Of a stretch of DNA of 64,000 nucleotides, positions 26,120 to 34,349 are shown in pieces. Origin of the DNA: Burkholderia sp. (GTDB lineage: Bacteria; Pseudomonadota; Gammaproteobacteria; Burkholderiales; Burkholderiaceae); contig JAIRVP010000039.1 in the NCBI GenBank assembly GCA_031253835.1, positions 124,001 through 188,000 on the forward strand, read 5' to 3'. Position 1 is the first letter of the stretch. Each line of letters starts with the position of its first letter. The position numbers and the translations under genes were made by a program. The notes beneath the pieces are model-generated. The model had not been told where the DNA came from, searched no databases, and was given only the letters and a program-made list of their open reading frames with translations.

Positions 26120-28555
26120 ATGAGCAAACCGATCCTGTACCTCCTCGCCGGCAACGGCAGCGCCGCCGACTGGTGGGACGATGCGCTGCCCCACTTCCGG
26201 CACTACCGGCCGGTGCCGCTGGAACTGCCGGGCTTCGGCGATCATCCCGCGCCGCCGTGCGAGGATCTCGCCGCGTATGCGCAAGCGCTGCTGGACGCCA
26301 CCGAACCGGGCCACGCGATCATGGCGGTCGGCGTGAACGCGCTGCTGGTGCTGCACGCGTTGCAGCGGCGCCCCGGCCACTTCGGCCGCAGCGTGCTGCT
26401 CGCGCCGGTCGGCGCGTTCCTGTGGGAACGGCGCCTGCCGAAACTGATGGCGCCGAAGCCGCTGCGCAAGACGATCCACTGGCTGCTCGCGCACCATCCG
26501 ACGCTGTTCGCCCGCAAGTTCTCGAACCGGACCTGGACACCCGCGCAATACCGCCGCATGGGCGCCGGCTATGCGCGCTGCCGCGCGTTCCTGCCGCACT
26601 GGGATCTCGTGCGCGCCGATACCGCGCTGCCGCTGCTCGAGTGGGTCACCGATCGCATCGAGCTCGTGTGGGGCGACCAGGACGCCGTGCTCGGCGTGCG
26701 CCAGGCCGCCGCGTGGTCGGCGATCCTCGCGCGCGCCGACCTGACCGTCACGCTGCAGCCCGGCTGGGGACACTATCCGTGGATCGACGCACCGGCGGCA
26801 TTCGCGCAGTGGCTCGAAGCCGGCGACACGGGTTTCGTCGCGCACACGAAAGGCGGGCGGCTGGCGCTGGCCACGATGGCCGGACTCCCCGTGCCACCCG
26901 CGTTGTCGCTGACCCGCGCCGACGATCCGCGCCTGCCGGGCTGGCTCGCGAGCCAGCCCGGCGCCGAATGGGCAGTCCGCTCGTCGAGTCACGGCGAAGA
27001 CCAGGCCGACGCGGCGAATGCCGGCCTGCACACGACGTTCCTGCGCGTGCCGGCATCGCACGCCGCCGCGCGCGTGGCCGAGCTGCTCGACGGCGGCCTC
27101 GAGGAAGCGGTCGTGCAGCGCTTCGTCACGCCCGTGCTGTCCGGCATCGCGTTCGTGCGCCATCTCGCGGTCGAAGTCGAGTGGGTGGAAGGCCACCTCG
27201 AATCGCTCGCCGACGGGCAGGCGAGCCCGCAGCGCGCGATCCTGTCGCGGCTCGGCGAACCGTGGCAGCGTGGCACGTTCGCGACTGCGCACGGCCTGAC
27301 CGCGCAGCAGCTGTGGGCGTTCCTGCAACGCGTGCTGCGCGCGTTCCATTACGTGCCCGGCGATGTCGAATGGGCGTGGGACGGCACCCAGCTTTGGCTC
27401 TTGCAGTACCGCCCGATCAGCAGCTACGGCTGGCACCGGCACCTGACCTCGGCCAACATCGCCGAGATCCTGCCGCCGCAGCCGAGCCGGCTGGTCGAGT
27501 ACGCGCAACGGCGCGCGGCCGGCAGCATCCCGGCCATCATGGCGCGCTGGGATGCGCGCGTGCTGCGCGACAACGAGCCGTTCACCGCGCTGTACGGCGG
27601 CGCGTCGTACATCAACAACGACCTGTTCCTCGCGCGTCTCGCGGACTGGGGCGTATCGGCCGCGAACTACAGCGGCGAGATCGGCGGCGCGACGCCGCCG
27701 CTGCGCTGGCGTCCGCTGCGCCTGCTGCGCGCGCTGCCGGTGTTCTGGCGCATGCTGCGCGTCGCGCGCGGGCACCTGCCCACGCTCGCGCACGGCCTGC
27801 AGCGCTTCGACCAGGAACTCGCGACGCTCGTCGAACAGCGCGCCGACGGCCGGCAACTGGCCGACTGGTTCACGCGCTTCTACGTGTTCGTCGTGCAGGG
27901 CAACCTGTGCATCGCGTCGTCGCTGGCCAGCAGCGGCGGCGCACTGTGGGGGCGCCCGCCGACCGCGTATGGCCAGCTCGACGACAGCCCGCACCGCCTG
28001 CCATGGGAAACCGATCCGGGCACCGCGCGGCCCCCGGCCACCGACCTGCCGCTGCAGCCCTTCCCCGCCTGGCCGCTGCCGGTCCGCGTGCTGCACGCGC
28101 TCGGCGCACCCGGCATGCGCGGCTGGTATCTGCAGGTACGCGAGTGGTATCGCGACAACCTGATGCGCGTGTTCTTCCGCCTGCATCATGCAATGCCGGC
28201 CGCCGACCGCGACACCTGGTTCGCGCCGCATCCCGAGCGCCGCGAACGCAACGGCAGCTTCTGGCAGGACGGCAGCGAAGGCACCGACGAGGCAGCCGGC
28301 TTCATGATCTATCCGGGCCGCACGCAGGGCGTGCTCGGCCGCGACATCCTGCTCGAAGATTCGCTCGACCCCGGCCGGCACGCGCAGTACCAGGCCGCCC
28401 GCGCGGTGATCGCCCGCATGGGCGGCCGGCTGTCGCACGGCGCGACGCTGCTGCGCGAGCTGCGCAAGCCGTCGGCCGTGCTGCCGCGCGTCGACGCGGC
28501 GTGGATCGGGCGCAAGGTGCGGCTCAGCGACGGCCAGCTGACGCTGGTCGAATGA
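26120..28555 (+). CDS. Fusion of alpha/beta-hydrolase-like domain with PEP-synthase/RPH-like phosphotransferase
   Basis: An 811-residue cytoplasmic protein of unusual layout. Residues 1-240 fold like an alpha/beta hydrolase (LYLLAGNGSAADWW, ELPGFGDHP, VWGDQDAVL, GWGHYPWIDAP), but the nucleophile elbow reads VGVNAL with N73 where the serine should be, so this half is probably non-catalytic. Residues 290-470 match the PPDK/PEP-synthase ATP-grasp domain (AVRSSSHGED, VVQRFVTPVLSG, GDVEWAWDG...LLQYRPI). The C-terminus carries the swivelling phosphohistidine motif GGRLSHGATLLREL with H773. Rifampicin phosphotransferases and PEP synthases share these two modules. Phosphorylation of an unknown compound is inferred. 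Start at MSKPIL; the ribosome-binding site is weak. Confidence 0.85.
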   Translation: MSKPILYLLAGNGSAADWWDDALPHFRHYRPVPLELPGFGDHPAPPCEDLAAYAQALLDATEPGHAIMAVGVNALLVLHALQRRPGHFGRSVLLAPVGAFLWERRLPKLMAPKPLRKTIHWLLAHHPTLFARKFSNRTWTPAQYRRMGAGYARCRAFLPHWDLVRADTALPLLEWVTDRIELVWGDQDAVLGVRQAAAWSAILARADLTVTLQPGWGHYPWIDAPAAFAQWLEAGDTGFVAHTKGGRLALATMAGLPVPPALSLTRADDPRLPGWLASQPGAEWAVRSSSHGEDQADAANAGLHTTFLRVPASHAAARVAELLDGGLEEAVVQRFVTPVLSGIAFVRHLAVEVEWVEGHLESLADGQASPQRAILSRLGEPWQRGTFATAHGLTAQQLWAFLQRVLRAFHYVPGDVEWAWDGTQLWLLQYRPISSYGWHRHLTSANIAEILPPQPSRLVEYAQRRAAGSIPAIMARWDARVLRDNEPFTALYGGASYINNDLFLARLADWGVSAANYSGEIGGATPPLRWRPLRLLRALPVFWRMLRVARGHLPTLAHGLQRFDQELATLVEQRADGRQLADWFTRFYVFVVQGNLCIASSLASSGGALWGRPPTAYGQLDDSPHRLPWETDPGTARPPATDLPLQPFPAWPLPVRVLHALGAPGMRGWYLQVREWYRDNLMRVFFRLHHAMPAADRDTWFAPHPERRERNGSFWQDGSEGTDEAAGFMIYPGRTQGVLGRDILLEDSLDPGRHAQYQAARAVIARMGGRLSHGATLLRELRKPSAVLPRVDAAWIGRKVRLSDGQLTLVE

Positions 28556-28625
28556 GTGTCCGGCAGCGTGTTGAAGGGGCTCGCGCGGATCGCTACACTG
28601 GTCCGGCGAATCCCGGAGACCCCAC

Positions 28626-29393
28626 ATGAAAGACACGCTTGCCGGACTGTCGGCGGACCTCGAGCGGCTGCTCAAGCTGCGCAGCATCCCGTTCGGGATG
28701 AAGCTGTTCGAACGGCGCGAGGACATGGAAGCCGTCCCGCGCATTCGCCGCCCGAAGGCGATCCATTCGCTGGACCAGATCGTCGGGCAGACGGCGCGGC
28801 TCGGCTTCACGGTCGGCATCACGGCCGACGACCTCGTCGGCGCGCAATGCCGGTCGGTCGTCGGGCTCGGTCACGCGAAGGATGCCGAGTGGGCGTCCGG
28901 CCAGCAGATGGCGGGCGTCTGGTATGCGACGCAGGAAGATTCGCGCGCGCACCAGGCCGCGATGCACTGCGTGGCGGACGGCAAGTACGACGCGCTCGTC
29001 GTGTCGCCGCTCGCGGCCGGCCGCATCGAGCCCGACATCGCGCTGTTCTACGCGACGCCCGGCGCGATGATGTACTTCATCAACGGCCTGCAATGGTCGG
29101 GGTACAAGCGCTTCGACTGGAGCGTGGTCGGCGAATCGGCCTGCGCGGATTCGTGGGGCCGCGCACTGTCGACCGGGCAGCCGAGCCTGTCGATTCCGTG
29201 CTACGCGGAACGCCGCTACGGCGGCGTGCTCGACGACGAGATGCTGATGGCGCTGGCGCCCGATGCGCTGGAACAGGCCATTACCGGGATGGAGGCGCTG
29301 TCGCGCAACGGGCTGCGCTATCCGTTCGCGCAGTACGGCATCCAGCAGGACGTGCGCGCGGGCATGGAAGTCAGTTACCCGAAGACGACGTGA
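28626..29393 (+). CDS. DUF169-family protein
   Basis: A 255-residue DUF169 protein. Typical family segments are LRSIPFGMKLFERREDM near the N-terminus, RPKAIHSLDQIVGQTARLG and GAQCRSVVGL. DUF169 proteins have no settled function; some are found near metal or corrinoid enzymes. GGAGA lies 6 bases before the ATG. It follows the fusion-phosphotransferase gene after 70 bases on the same strand, so the two may be co-transcribed, which would make the pair a functional hint. No signal peptide. Confidence 0.87.
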   Translation: MKDTLAGLSADLERLLKLRSIPFGMKLFERREDMEAVPRIRRPKAIHSLDQIVGQTARLGFTVGITADDLVGAQCRSVVGLGHAKDAEWASGQQMAGVWYATQEDSRAHQAAMHCVADGKYDALVVSPLAAGRIEPDIALFYATPGAMMYFINGLQWSGYKRFDWSVVGESACADSWGRALSTGQPSLSIPCYAERRYGGVLDDEMLMALAPDALEQAITGMEALSRNGLRYPFAQYGIQQDVRAGMEVSYPKTT

Positions 29394-29444
29394 CGTCGCG
29401 CGTCGCGGTTGCCACGTGGCCGACTAGGACGACGAGGCCCGCCA

Positions 29445-29819
29445 TCAGCGCAGCGGCGTGCGGACTTTGCCGTCGACCTTCAACGTGCGCCGGTCGCGCG
29501 CGGCCTCGTATTCGACCGTCTGCGCAGGCGTGACGGCGCCGTACGAGCGGCCGTTCACGTAGACGCTGCCGTCGCGCAGTTCGATCCGGTCGCCGTTGAC
29601 CGTCGCGGCGGCGTGGTCGCCCTGCAGCACCGCGCCCGAACACCCGGCGGTGGAAAAACTGCGGACCGACGTGCCCGGCATCGCCGCGATCCCGCCCCCG
29701 TCCGCCGCATGCGCGGCGCTGCAGGGCGGCGCATCCAGGTCGCCGGCAGCATGCAGCGACTCCGCACTGATGCCGCACCCGGCCAGCAACGCAATCGTCA
29801 TCGGCAACAGCCTGTTCAT
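29445..29819 (-). CDS. Putative small lipoprotein
   Basis: A 124-residue protein of unknown function. The N-terminus MNRLLPMTIALLAGC ends in a lipobox (LAGC15), so it is probably a lipoprotein, although the signal is short. Two further Cys pairs are possible (PPCSAAH, STAGCSG). The middle part reads VNGDRIELRDGSVYVNGRSYG, a repeated beta-hairpin-like motif, and the C-terminus ends LKVDGKVRTPLR. The longer open frame upstream is ignored because it would bury the signal sequence. It is divergent from the MarR-GNAT gene. Confidence 0.65.
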   Translation of the reverse strand: MNRLLPMTIALLAGCGISAESLHAAGDLDAPPCSAAHAADGGGIAAMPGTSVRSFSTAGCSGAVLQGDHAAATVNGDRIELRDGSVYVNGRSYGAVTPAQTVEYEAARDRRTLKVDGKVRTPLR

Positions 29820-29955
29820 GGTGGTCTCCGTGGTCCGCGGACCGGGATCGATGACCGGGCAACGCCCCCGCTCGCCCGATACGCGCAGTATGCGTCCACC
29901 TGACGGCGCGCCGCCATCCGCGCCACTACCACTCCCGCTCGCCGGCAAATTCGCC

Positions 29956-29983
29956 TTGACAAGTTGCGATGCGCAACTATTAT
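29956..29983 (+). promoter_or_regulatory. Sigma70 promoter of the MarR-GNAT gene
   Basis: TTGACA at 29956-29961 (perfect -35), a 16-base spacer and TATTAT at 29978-29983 (-10, five of six). The start of transcription is expected near 29990, about 27 bases before the ATG. The first operator lies inside the spacer. Confidence 0.75.
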
Positions 29984-30000
29984 CGATTGCGATACGCAAC
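29963..30000. promoter_or_regulatory. Two tandem MarR-type operators
   Basis: GTTGCGATGCGCAAC at 29963-29977 is a perfect 6-bp inverted repeat around ATG. ATTGCGATACGCAAC at 29986-30000 is the same site with one arm mismatch. Centres are 23 bp apart, about two helical turns. The first sits between -35 and -10 and the second covers the transcription start, the layout of simple MarR autorepression. Confidence 0.75.
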
Positions 30001-30016
30001 CATTCCGGGGCAAACC

Positions 30017-30997
30017 ATGGACCTCATCGACGCGCCCGCGAAGCCTCGCGACGCGACCATCCTCGAATTGCGCGACTTCTCCCGCAAACTGGTGCGCGAG
30101 CTCGGCTTCATGCGCGCGACGCTCGCCGACAGCGACTGGGCACCGTCGGCCGTTCACGCGATCCTCGAGATCGGGATGGCACCGGGCATCAACGCGAAGG
30201 ATCTGGGCAACATCCTGCGGCTCGACAAGTCGAACACGAGCCGCCAACTCGCGCGGCTCGAGGCGGCCGGCGTCGTGGAGCGGCGCGTGTCGAGCGAGGA
30301 TGCGCGTGCGATCGAGCTGTACCTGACCGCCGAAGGAAAAAAGCTCCAGAAAAGAATCGACACGTTCGCGACCGACCAGGTGTCGAATGCGCTGCGTCGG
30401 ATGATTCCGGCCGACCAGCAGGCGCTGCTGCGTTCGCTCGCGCTGTACGCCGATGCGCTCGCACAGGACAACGCCGCCAAGGCGCCCGCCGCGACGCTCG
30501 ACGCGCCGCCGATTCGCGAGGGCTACCAGCCGGGCTGCATCGGCGACATCGCGAGCCTGCATGCACGCTTCTATTCGGAGCACTGGGGGTTCGGCGCCTT
30601 TTTCGAAAAGCGGGTGGCGACCGAGCTGGCCGCGTTCGCAGGCGCGCTGCCGGCGGACGGCAAGGCATTGTGGCTCTGCCAGGAAGACGGGCGGACGCTC
30701 GCGTCGCTCGCGATCGACGGCGACCCGGCGACCGGCGTCGCGCACCTGCGCTGGTTCATCGTGAACGATGCGTTGCGCGGGTCGGGCATCGGGCGCCAGA
30801 TGATGACGCTGGCGATGCGCTTCGTCGACGCGCACCGGTTTCGCGAGACCTACCTGTGGACGTTCAAGGGACTGGATTCCGCGCGTCACCTGTACGAGTC
30901 GTTCGGCTTTGCGCTGACCGACGCGTCCGCTGGCACGCACTGGGGAACCGAAGTGGTCGAACAGCGTTTCAGCCGGCCGGGGCCGGCGGGCAGTTGA
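30017..30997 (+). CDS. MarR-family regulator fused to GNAT acetyltransferase
   Basis: A 326-residue bifunctional protein. Residues 15-150 are a winged helix MarR domain (GINAKDLGNILRLDKSNTSRQLARLEAAGVVERR, the recognition helix and wing). Residues 165-320 are a GNAT N-acetyltransferase with the acetyl-CoA loop LRGSGIGRQMM and the C-terminal SARHLYESFGF motif. Such fusions are common in proteobacteria; the acetylated substrate is usually unknown. Start at MDLIDAP, 17 bases after the second operator. The two operators overlapping its promoter indicate autoregulation. It may also act on the divergent lipoprotein gene. Confidence 0.92.
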   Translation: MDLIDAPAKPRDATILELRDFSRKLVRELGFMRATLADSDWAPSAVHAILEIGMAPGINAKDLGNILRLDKSNTSRQLARLEAAGVVERRVSSEDARAIELYLTAEGKKLQKRIDTFATDQVSNALRRMIPADQQALLRSLALYADALAQDNAAKAPAATLDAPPIREGYQPGCIGDIASLHARFYSEHWGFGAFFEKRVATELAAFAGALPADGKALWLCQEDGRTLASLAIDGDPATGVAHLRWFIVNDALRGSGIGRQMMTLAMRFVDAHRFRETYLWTFKGLDSARHLYESFGFALTDASAGTHWGTEVVEQRFSRPGPAGS

Positions 30998-31049
30998 GGT
31001 TCAACAACCTCCTGTCGATCCAAAGGGCGTAACAACGCTCACCGCAAAA

Positions 31050-31298
31050 ATGACGCTGCCCATGCTCGAACGTCTCGCGGCCCTCGCGCTCTGCGCGGTC
31101 GTCATCGCGCCTGCCGCCGTGGCCGCGCAACCCGATGCCGCTACCGGCATCGAACCGGTGATCGTTCGGAATCCGAAGTCCGGCCGGGCGGCCCGTGTCG
31201 CACCACCCGCCGCACGCATTCGCCCGAGCACGCGCTACCCGCTGACGGCCGCGCCCGCGTGCTGCCGCACCGCCGCAATGTGGTTGGCCGCCACATAG
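31050..31298 (+). CDS. Possible small secreted peptide
   Basis: An 82-residue open frame. It begins MTLPMLERLAALALCAVVIAPAAVAAQPDAA, a convincing signal peptide with AVA-A cleavage, followed by a basic, proline-rich stretch. Its last 64 bases overlap the 3' end of the flavoprotein gene on the opposite strand, and the C-terminal residues look like out-of-frame sequence. There is no clear ribosome-binding site. It may be a real short exported peptide or a chance frame. Confidence 0.35.
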   Translation: MTLPMLERLAALALCAVVIAPAAVAAQPDAATGIEPVIVRNPKSGRAARVAPPAARIRPSTRYPLTAAPACCRTAAMWLAAT

Positions 31299-32974
31299 CC
31301 GAACGTCATCGCGGGCCCGATCGTCGAGCCGGGGCCCGGATAGGTCTTGCCCATCACGGCCGCCGACGTGTTGCCGAGCGCGTACAGCCCGTCGATCGCC
31401 GAGCCGTCGGGCCGCAGCACGCGCGCATCCGCGTCGGTGCGCAGCCCGCCCTTCGTGCCGATTTCGCCCGGGTCGATCCGCAGCGCGTAGAACGGCGCGC
31501 GCTCGATCGGCCCGAGGCACGGGTTCGGCTTCGACGACGGATCGCCGTAGTAGCGGTCGAACACGTTGCCACCCTTGCCGAATTCCGTATCGATGCCCGT
31601 GGCCGCATGGCCGTTCATCCGTGCGACGGTCTGCGCGAGCCCGTCGGCGTCCACGCCGATCTTCGCGGCCAGTTCGGCCAGCGTGTCCGCGCGATAGATC
31701 ACCGAGTCGAGCCAGCCGGCCGGAATCCGGCTGTCCGGCTGCACGCTGCCGGGCAGCAGCACGCCGCACGGGTAGCGCTTGCGATACTCGGCATCGAAGA
31801 TCAGCCATGCGGGCACGCAGGCCTGCGTTTTCGCGTGATCCGCGATCATCGCGTGGATCACGTCCGGGTACGGCGCGGATTCGTTGACGAAGCGCCACCC
31901 GAGCCCGTTGACCATCACGCAGCGCGGCGCCGAGCGCTCGACGAACAACCCGCGCTGCTTCTCCTCGCCCGGCACGCGCACCGTCGGCACGCCCCAGACG
32001 AAATCCATCAGCGCGACGCCGGCGCCGAGCGCGAGCCCCGCGCGAATGCCGTCGCCGGTATTGATCGGCGGCGCCGCGCTCCACTCGGCACGCGTCGGCT
32101 TCGGCAGGTACTGCTCGCGCATCGCCTGGTTCGCCTCGAACCCGCCGCATGCGAGCACCACGCCGTGCGTCGCGCGGATGCCGACCGTGCGCCCGTTGCG
32201 CTCGACGACCACGCCGTTTACGCGCGCGCCGTCGGACTGCAGCGCACGCATCGGCGTGTCGAGCCACAGCGCGATGCCGCGCTGCGCCAGCGCCGCGCGC
32301 AGGCTGGCGACCAGCGCATTGCCGAGCGTGAGGCGCCGGTCGCGCGCGGTGCGGCGGCGCCAGCGGACATCGGCGGCATAGCGCAGCATCAGGCGCGCGG
32401 TGAGCCGCAACCAGCCACGCTCCTTCGTGACGATCGTGTGCGCTTCGATCTGCGTCATCGCGATGCGGCCGGCGATCAGCGTCGCAGGCGACGGCGCGCG
32501 CAGCGTGTCGAAATGCGTGCCGAGGCGTGCGGCGTCGAACGCCGCCGGCTCCATCGTCCGGTAGCCGGGCTTGCCGCCAATCCGATCGGGATAGTAGTCG
32601 GGATAGCGCGGCACCGCGTGAAAGCGCGTCTGCGCATGCTGCGCGAGATACGCGACCATCTTCGGGCCGTTCTCGAGATACGCATCGATGCGCGGCCGGT
32701 CGAAATCCTCGCCGACGACCTCGCGCAGGTACGCAATCGCTTCGGCATACGAATCGTTTCCGCCGAGCGCCGCGATCTGGTCGTTGCACGGAATCCAGAT
32801 GCCGCCGCCCGAGACGGCCGTCGTCCCGCCATAGACGGGGCTTTTCTCGACGACCAGGACCGACAGGCCCTGATCGTGCGCGCGCAGCGCCGCCGTCATC
32901 GCGCCCGCGCCGGAGCCGACCACCACCACGTCGTAGGCGGCGTCGCCGGCGCAATCGTGTCGATCGTCTTGCAT
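31235..32974 (-). CDS. FAD-dependent 3-ketosteroid dehydrogenase-like oxidoreductase (KstD type)
   Basis: A 579-residue flavoprotein of the succinate dehydrogenase/fumarate reductase superfamily. The FAD-binding motif VVVVGSGAGAMTAALRA lies at residues 16-32, EKSPVYGGTTAVSGGGIW follows, and the C-terminal LYALGNTSAAVMG with YPGPGSTIGPAM matches the KstD segment that carries the catalytic Tyr/Gly pair. KstD enzymes introduce the 1,2-double bond in ring A of 3-ketosteroids. The ATG at 32974 has GAGG 9 bases upstream. It lies 16 bases behind the Rieske oxygenase gene. Steroid specificity is inferred from motif and pairing; other enones or 3-oxo substrates remain possible. Confidence 0.88.
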   Translation of the reverse strand: MQDDRHDCAGDAAYDVVVVGSGAGAMTAALRAHDQGLSVLVVEKSPVYGGTTAVSGGGIWIPCNDQIAALGGNDSYAEAIAYLREVVGEDFDRPRIDAYLENGPKMVAYLAQHAQTRFHAVPRYPDYYPDRIGGKPGYRTMEPAAFDAARLGTHFDTLRAPSPATLIAGRIAMTQIEAHTIVTKERGWLRLTARLMLRYAADVRWRRRTARDRRLTLGNALVASLRAALAQRGIALWLDTPMRALQSDGARVNGVVVERNGRTVGIRATHGVVLACGGFEANQAMREQYLPKPTRAEWSAAPPINTGDGIRAGLALGAGVALMDFVWGVPTVRVPGEEKQRGLFVERSAPRCVMVNGLGWRFVNESAPYPDVIHAMIADHAKTQACVPAWLIFDAEYRKRYPCGVLLPGSVQPDSRIPAGWLDSVIYRADTLAELAAKIGVDADGLAQTVARMNGHAATGIDTEFGKGGNVFDRYYGDPSSKPNPCLGPIERAPFYALRIDPGEIGTKGGLRTDADARVLRPDGSAIDGLYALGNTSAAVMGKTYPGPGSTIGPAMTFGYVAANHIAAVRQHAGAAVSG

Positions 32975-32990
32975 GATGGCCACCCTCGCG

Positions 32991-34115
32991 TCAGATCGTG
33001 GACAGGCGGCTCGCCGCGTCGGCCGGCACGTCGGCCAGCTGGCGCCAGCATGCGTCCTCGCCGCGGTACTCGTGCACCTCGACGCGCGCATGCTGCGCAG
33101 GCAGCGCGGCGACGTCGGTGTAGAACTGCCTGTACCACTCGCGCAGCCGGTAGATGGGCCCGTCGCCTTCGCACAGCAGCGGATTGTCGACGCGCGTCTT
33201 GTGATCCCAGATCGCGACATCCTCGCGGAACGCCGACTGCGCGGCCAGCACGTAGCCGTCGACCATCGCGCGGCTCTGCTCGTCCGACAGCGCGGGATCC
33301 TTCTGGACCATCACGCCGAAGCGCAGCTCGAAGCTGTTCGTGTCGATCGGCACGTGGCTGTTGAGCAGGATCGAGTTGACCGGCTGCCCCTGCGCCTCCC
33401 CCGTCATCAGCGTCACGTGGTATGCGGGGCCGAAGTACGCGGAATCCGCGGTCAGCCGCCCGCTTCCCGCCAGCCGCGAGCTGGCGCCGCGCAACTTCTG
33501 GTAGGCCACCGGCCCCGCGAACGTATTGCAGAAGTAGTCGATCGGCGCGCCGTGCACGGGGCCGAAGTGCACCATGTCCGACTGGTTGTCGATCAGTTCG
33601 CGGCAGTTCGTGTCGATCACCCACTTGACGATGGCCCAGTCGCTCCAGGCATCGGAGTAGCACGCGTCGATCCGCGGAATCGCGACCGACGGATCGGGTG
33701 CGTTGCCTTCCGGATCGTTCCACACGAACAGCAGGTGGTTCTGCTCCATCACCGGCCACGACTTGATGCGCGCCTTCGGCGGAATGCGCGACGCATACGG
33801 AATCGCCGCGCAGGTGCCGTCGCCGGCCCACGACCAGCCGTGAAACGGGCACACGAGCGTATCGCCTTCGACCTGCCCGCGCCCGAGGTCGGCGCCCATG
33901 TGCGGGCAGTAGCCGTCGAGGATGTGCAGGTGCCCGTCGTCGCCCTGGAACACCGCGACGCGCGTGCCGAAGATCGACAGGCCGTGTGCGCGGCCGTCGC
34001 GGTACTCGTCGGCCAGCCCCAGGCAATGCCAGCCGCGTGCATAGCGCGCGTCGATGGGCGCGGCGTGAATCCGGTGAATGGGGCGCTGGGTCGCCAGCAC
34101 GGTGGTATCGGCCAT
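32991..34115 (-). CDS. Rieske non-heme iron oxygenase, KshA-like
   Basis: A 374-residue ring-hydroxylating oxygenase alpha subunit. The Rieske [2Fe-2S] ligands are C70-P-H72 and C89-P-F-H92. The mononuclear iron site is D176-N-Q-S-D180-M-V-H183-F-G-P-V-H188, with the electron-bridging Asp180. The length and this motif fit the 3-ketosteroid 9-alpha-hydroxylase KshA group, which acts with KstD to open ring B. Its reductase (KshB) is not encoded nearby. GGAGGA lies 8 bases before the ATG. It is the first gene of a two-gene operon with the KstD-like gene and is divergent from a TetR gene. Confidence 0.9.
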   Translation of the reverse strand: MADTTVLATQRPIHRIHAAPIDARYARGWHCLGLADEYRDGRAHGLSIFGTRVAVFQGDDGHLHILDGYCPHMGADLGRGQVEGDTLVCPFHGWSWAGDGTCAAIPYASRIPPKARIKSWPVMEQNHLLFVWNDPEGNAPDPSVAIPRIDACYSDAWSDWAIVKWVIDTNCRELIDNQSDMVHFGPVHGAPIDYFCNTFAGPVAYQKLRGASSRLAGSGRLTADSAYFGPAYHVTLMTGEAQGQPVNSILLNSHVPIDTNSFELRFGVMVQKDPALSDEQSRAMVDGYVLAAQSAFREDVAIWDHKTRVDNPLLCEGDGPIYRLREWYRQFYTDVAALPAQHARVEVHEYRGEDACWRQLADVPADAASRLSTI

Positions 34116-34229
34116 GGATCGTCTCCTCCAGTCAAAATTGGGCGCCAACCGCCACCTGCGTGGCCGGACCGTGCCCGCGAACGCGCCGGCCGGAGCATCC
34201 GGCCGTCACGCTATGTCACAAAATATCTT

Positions 34230-34254
34230 ATTTGTGCCGCATAATGGCACAAAT
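34230..34254. promoter_or_regulatory. TetR-type operator in the divergent region
   Basis: A perfect 9-bp inverted repeat, ATTTGTGCC and GGCACAAAT around a 7-base centre, midway between the Rieske oxygenase start (34115) and the TetR start (34350). An outer pair TGTCACA (34214-34220) and TGTGACA (34263-34269) flanks it symmetrically to within a few bases. The placement fits repression of both divergent units. Confidence 0.7.
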
Positions 34255-34349
34255 TCGATTTCTGTGACAACGTGTGCGAAAATTCCGCACCGCCGGATTC
34301 GGTCGGCGGATCGGCACACGCCGCGCGGCGCGCGGCATCGAGGAAAGGT

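Noticed and set aside
25454-28822. A 1,122-codon open frame on the minus strand over the phosphotransferase fusion gene
   Set aside because: It is antisense to a clear multi-domain protein; only its last 129 codons (the adhesin-E-like protein) have family resemblance. Long antisense frames are a by-product of the high G/C bias.
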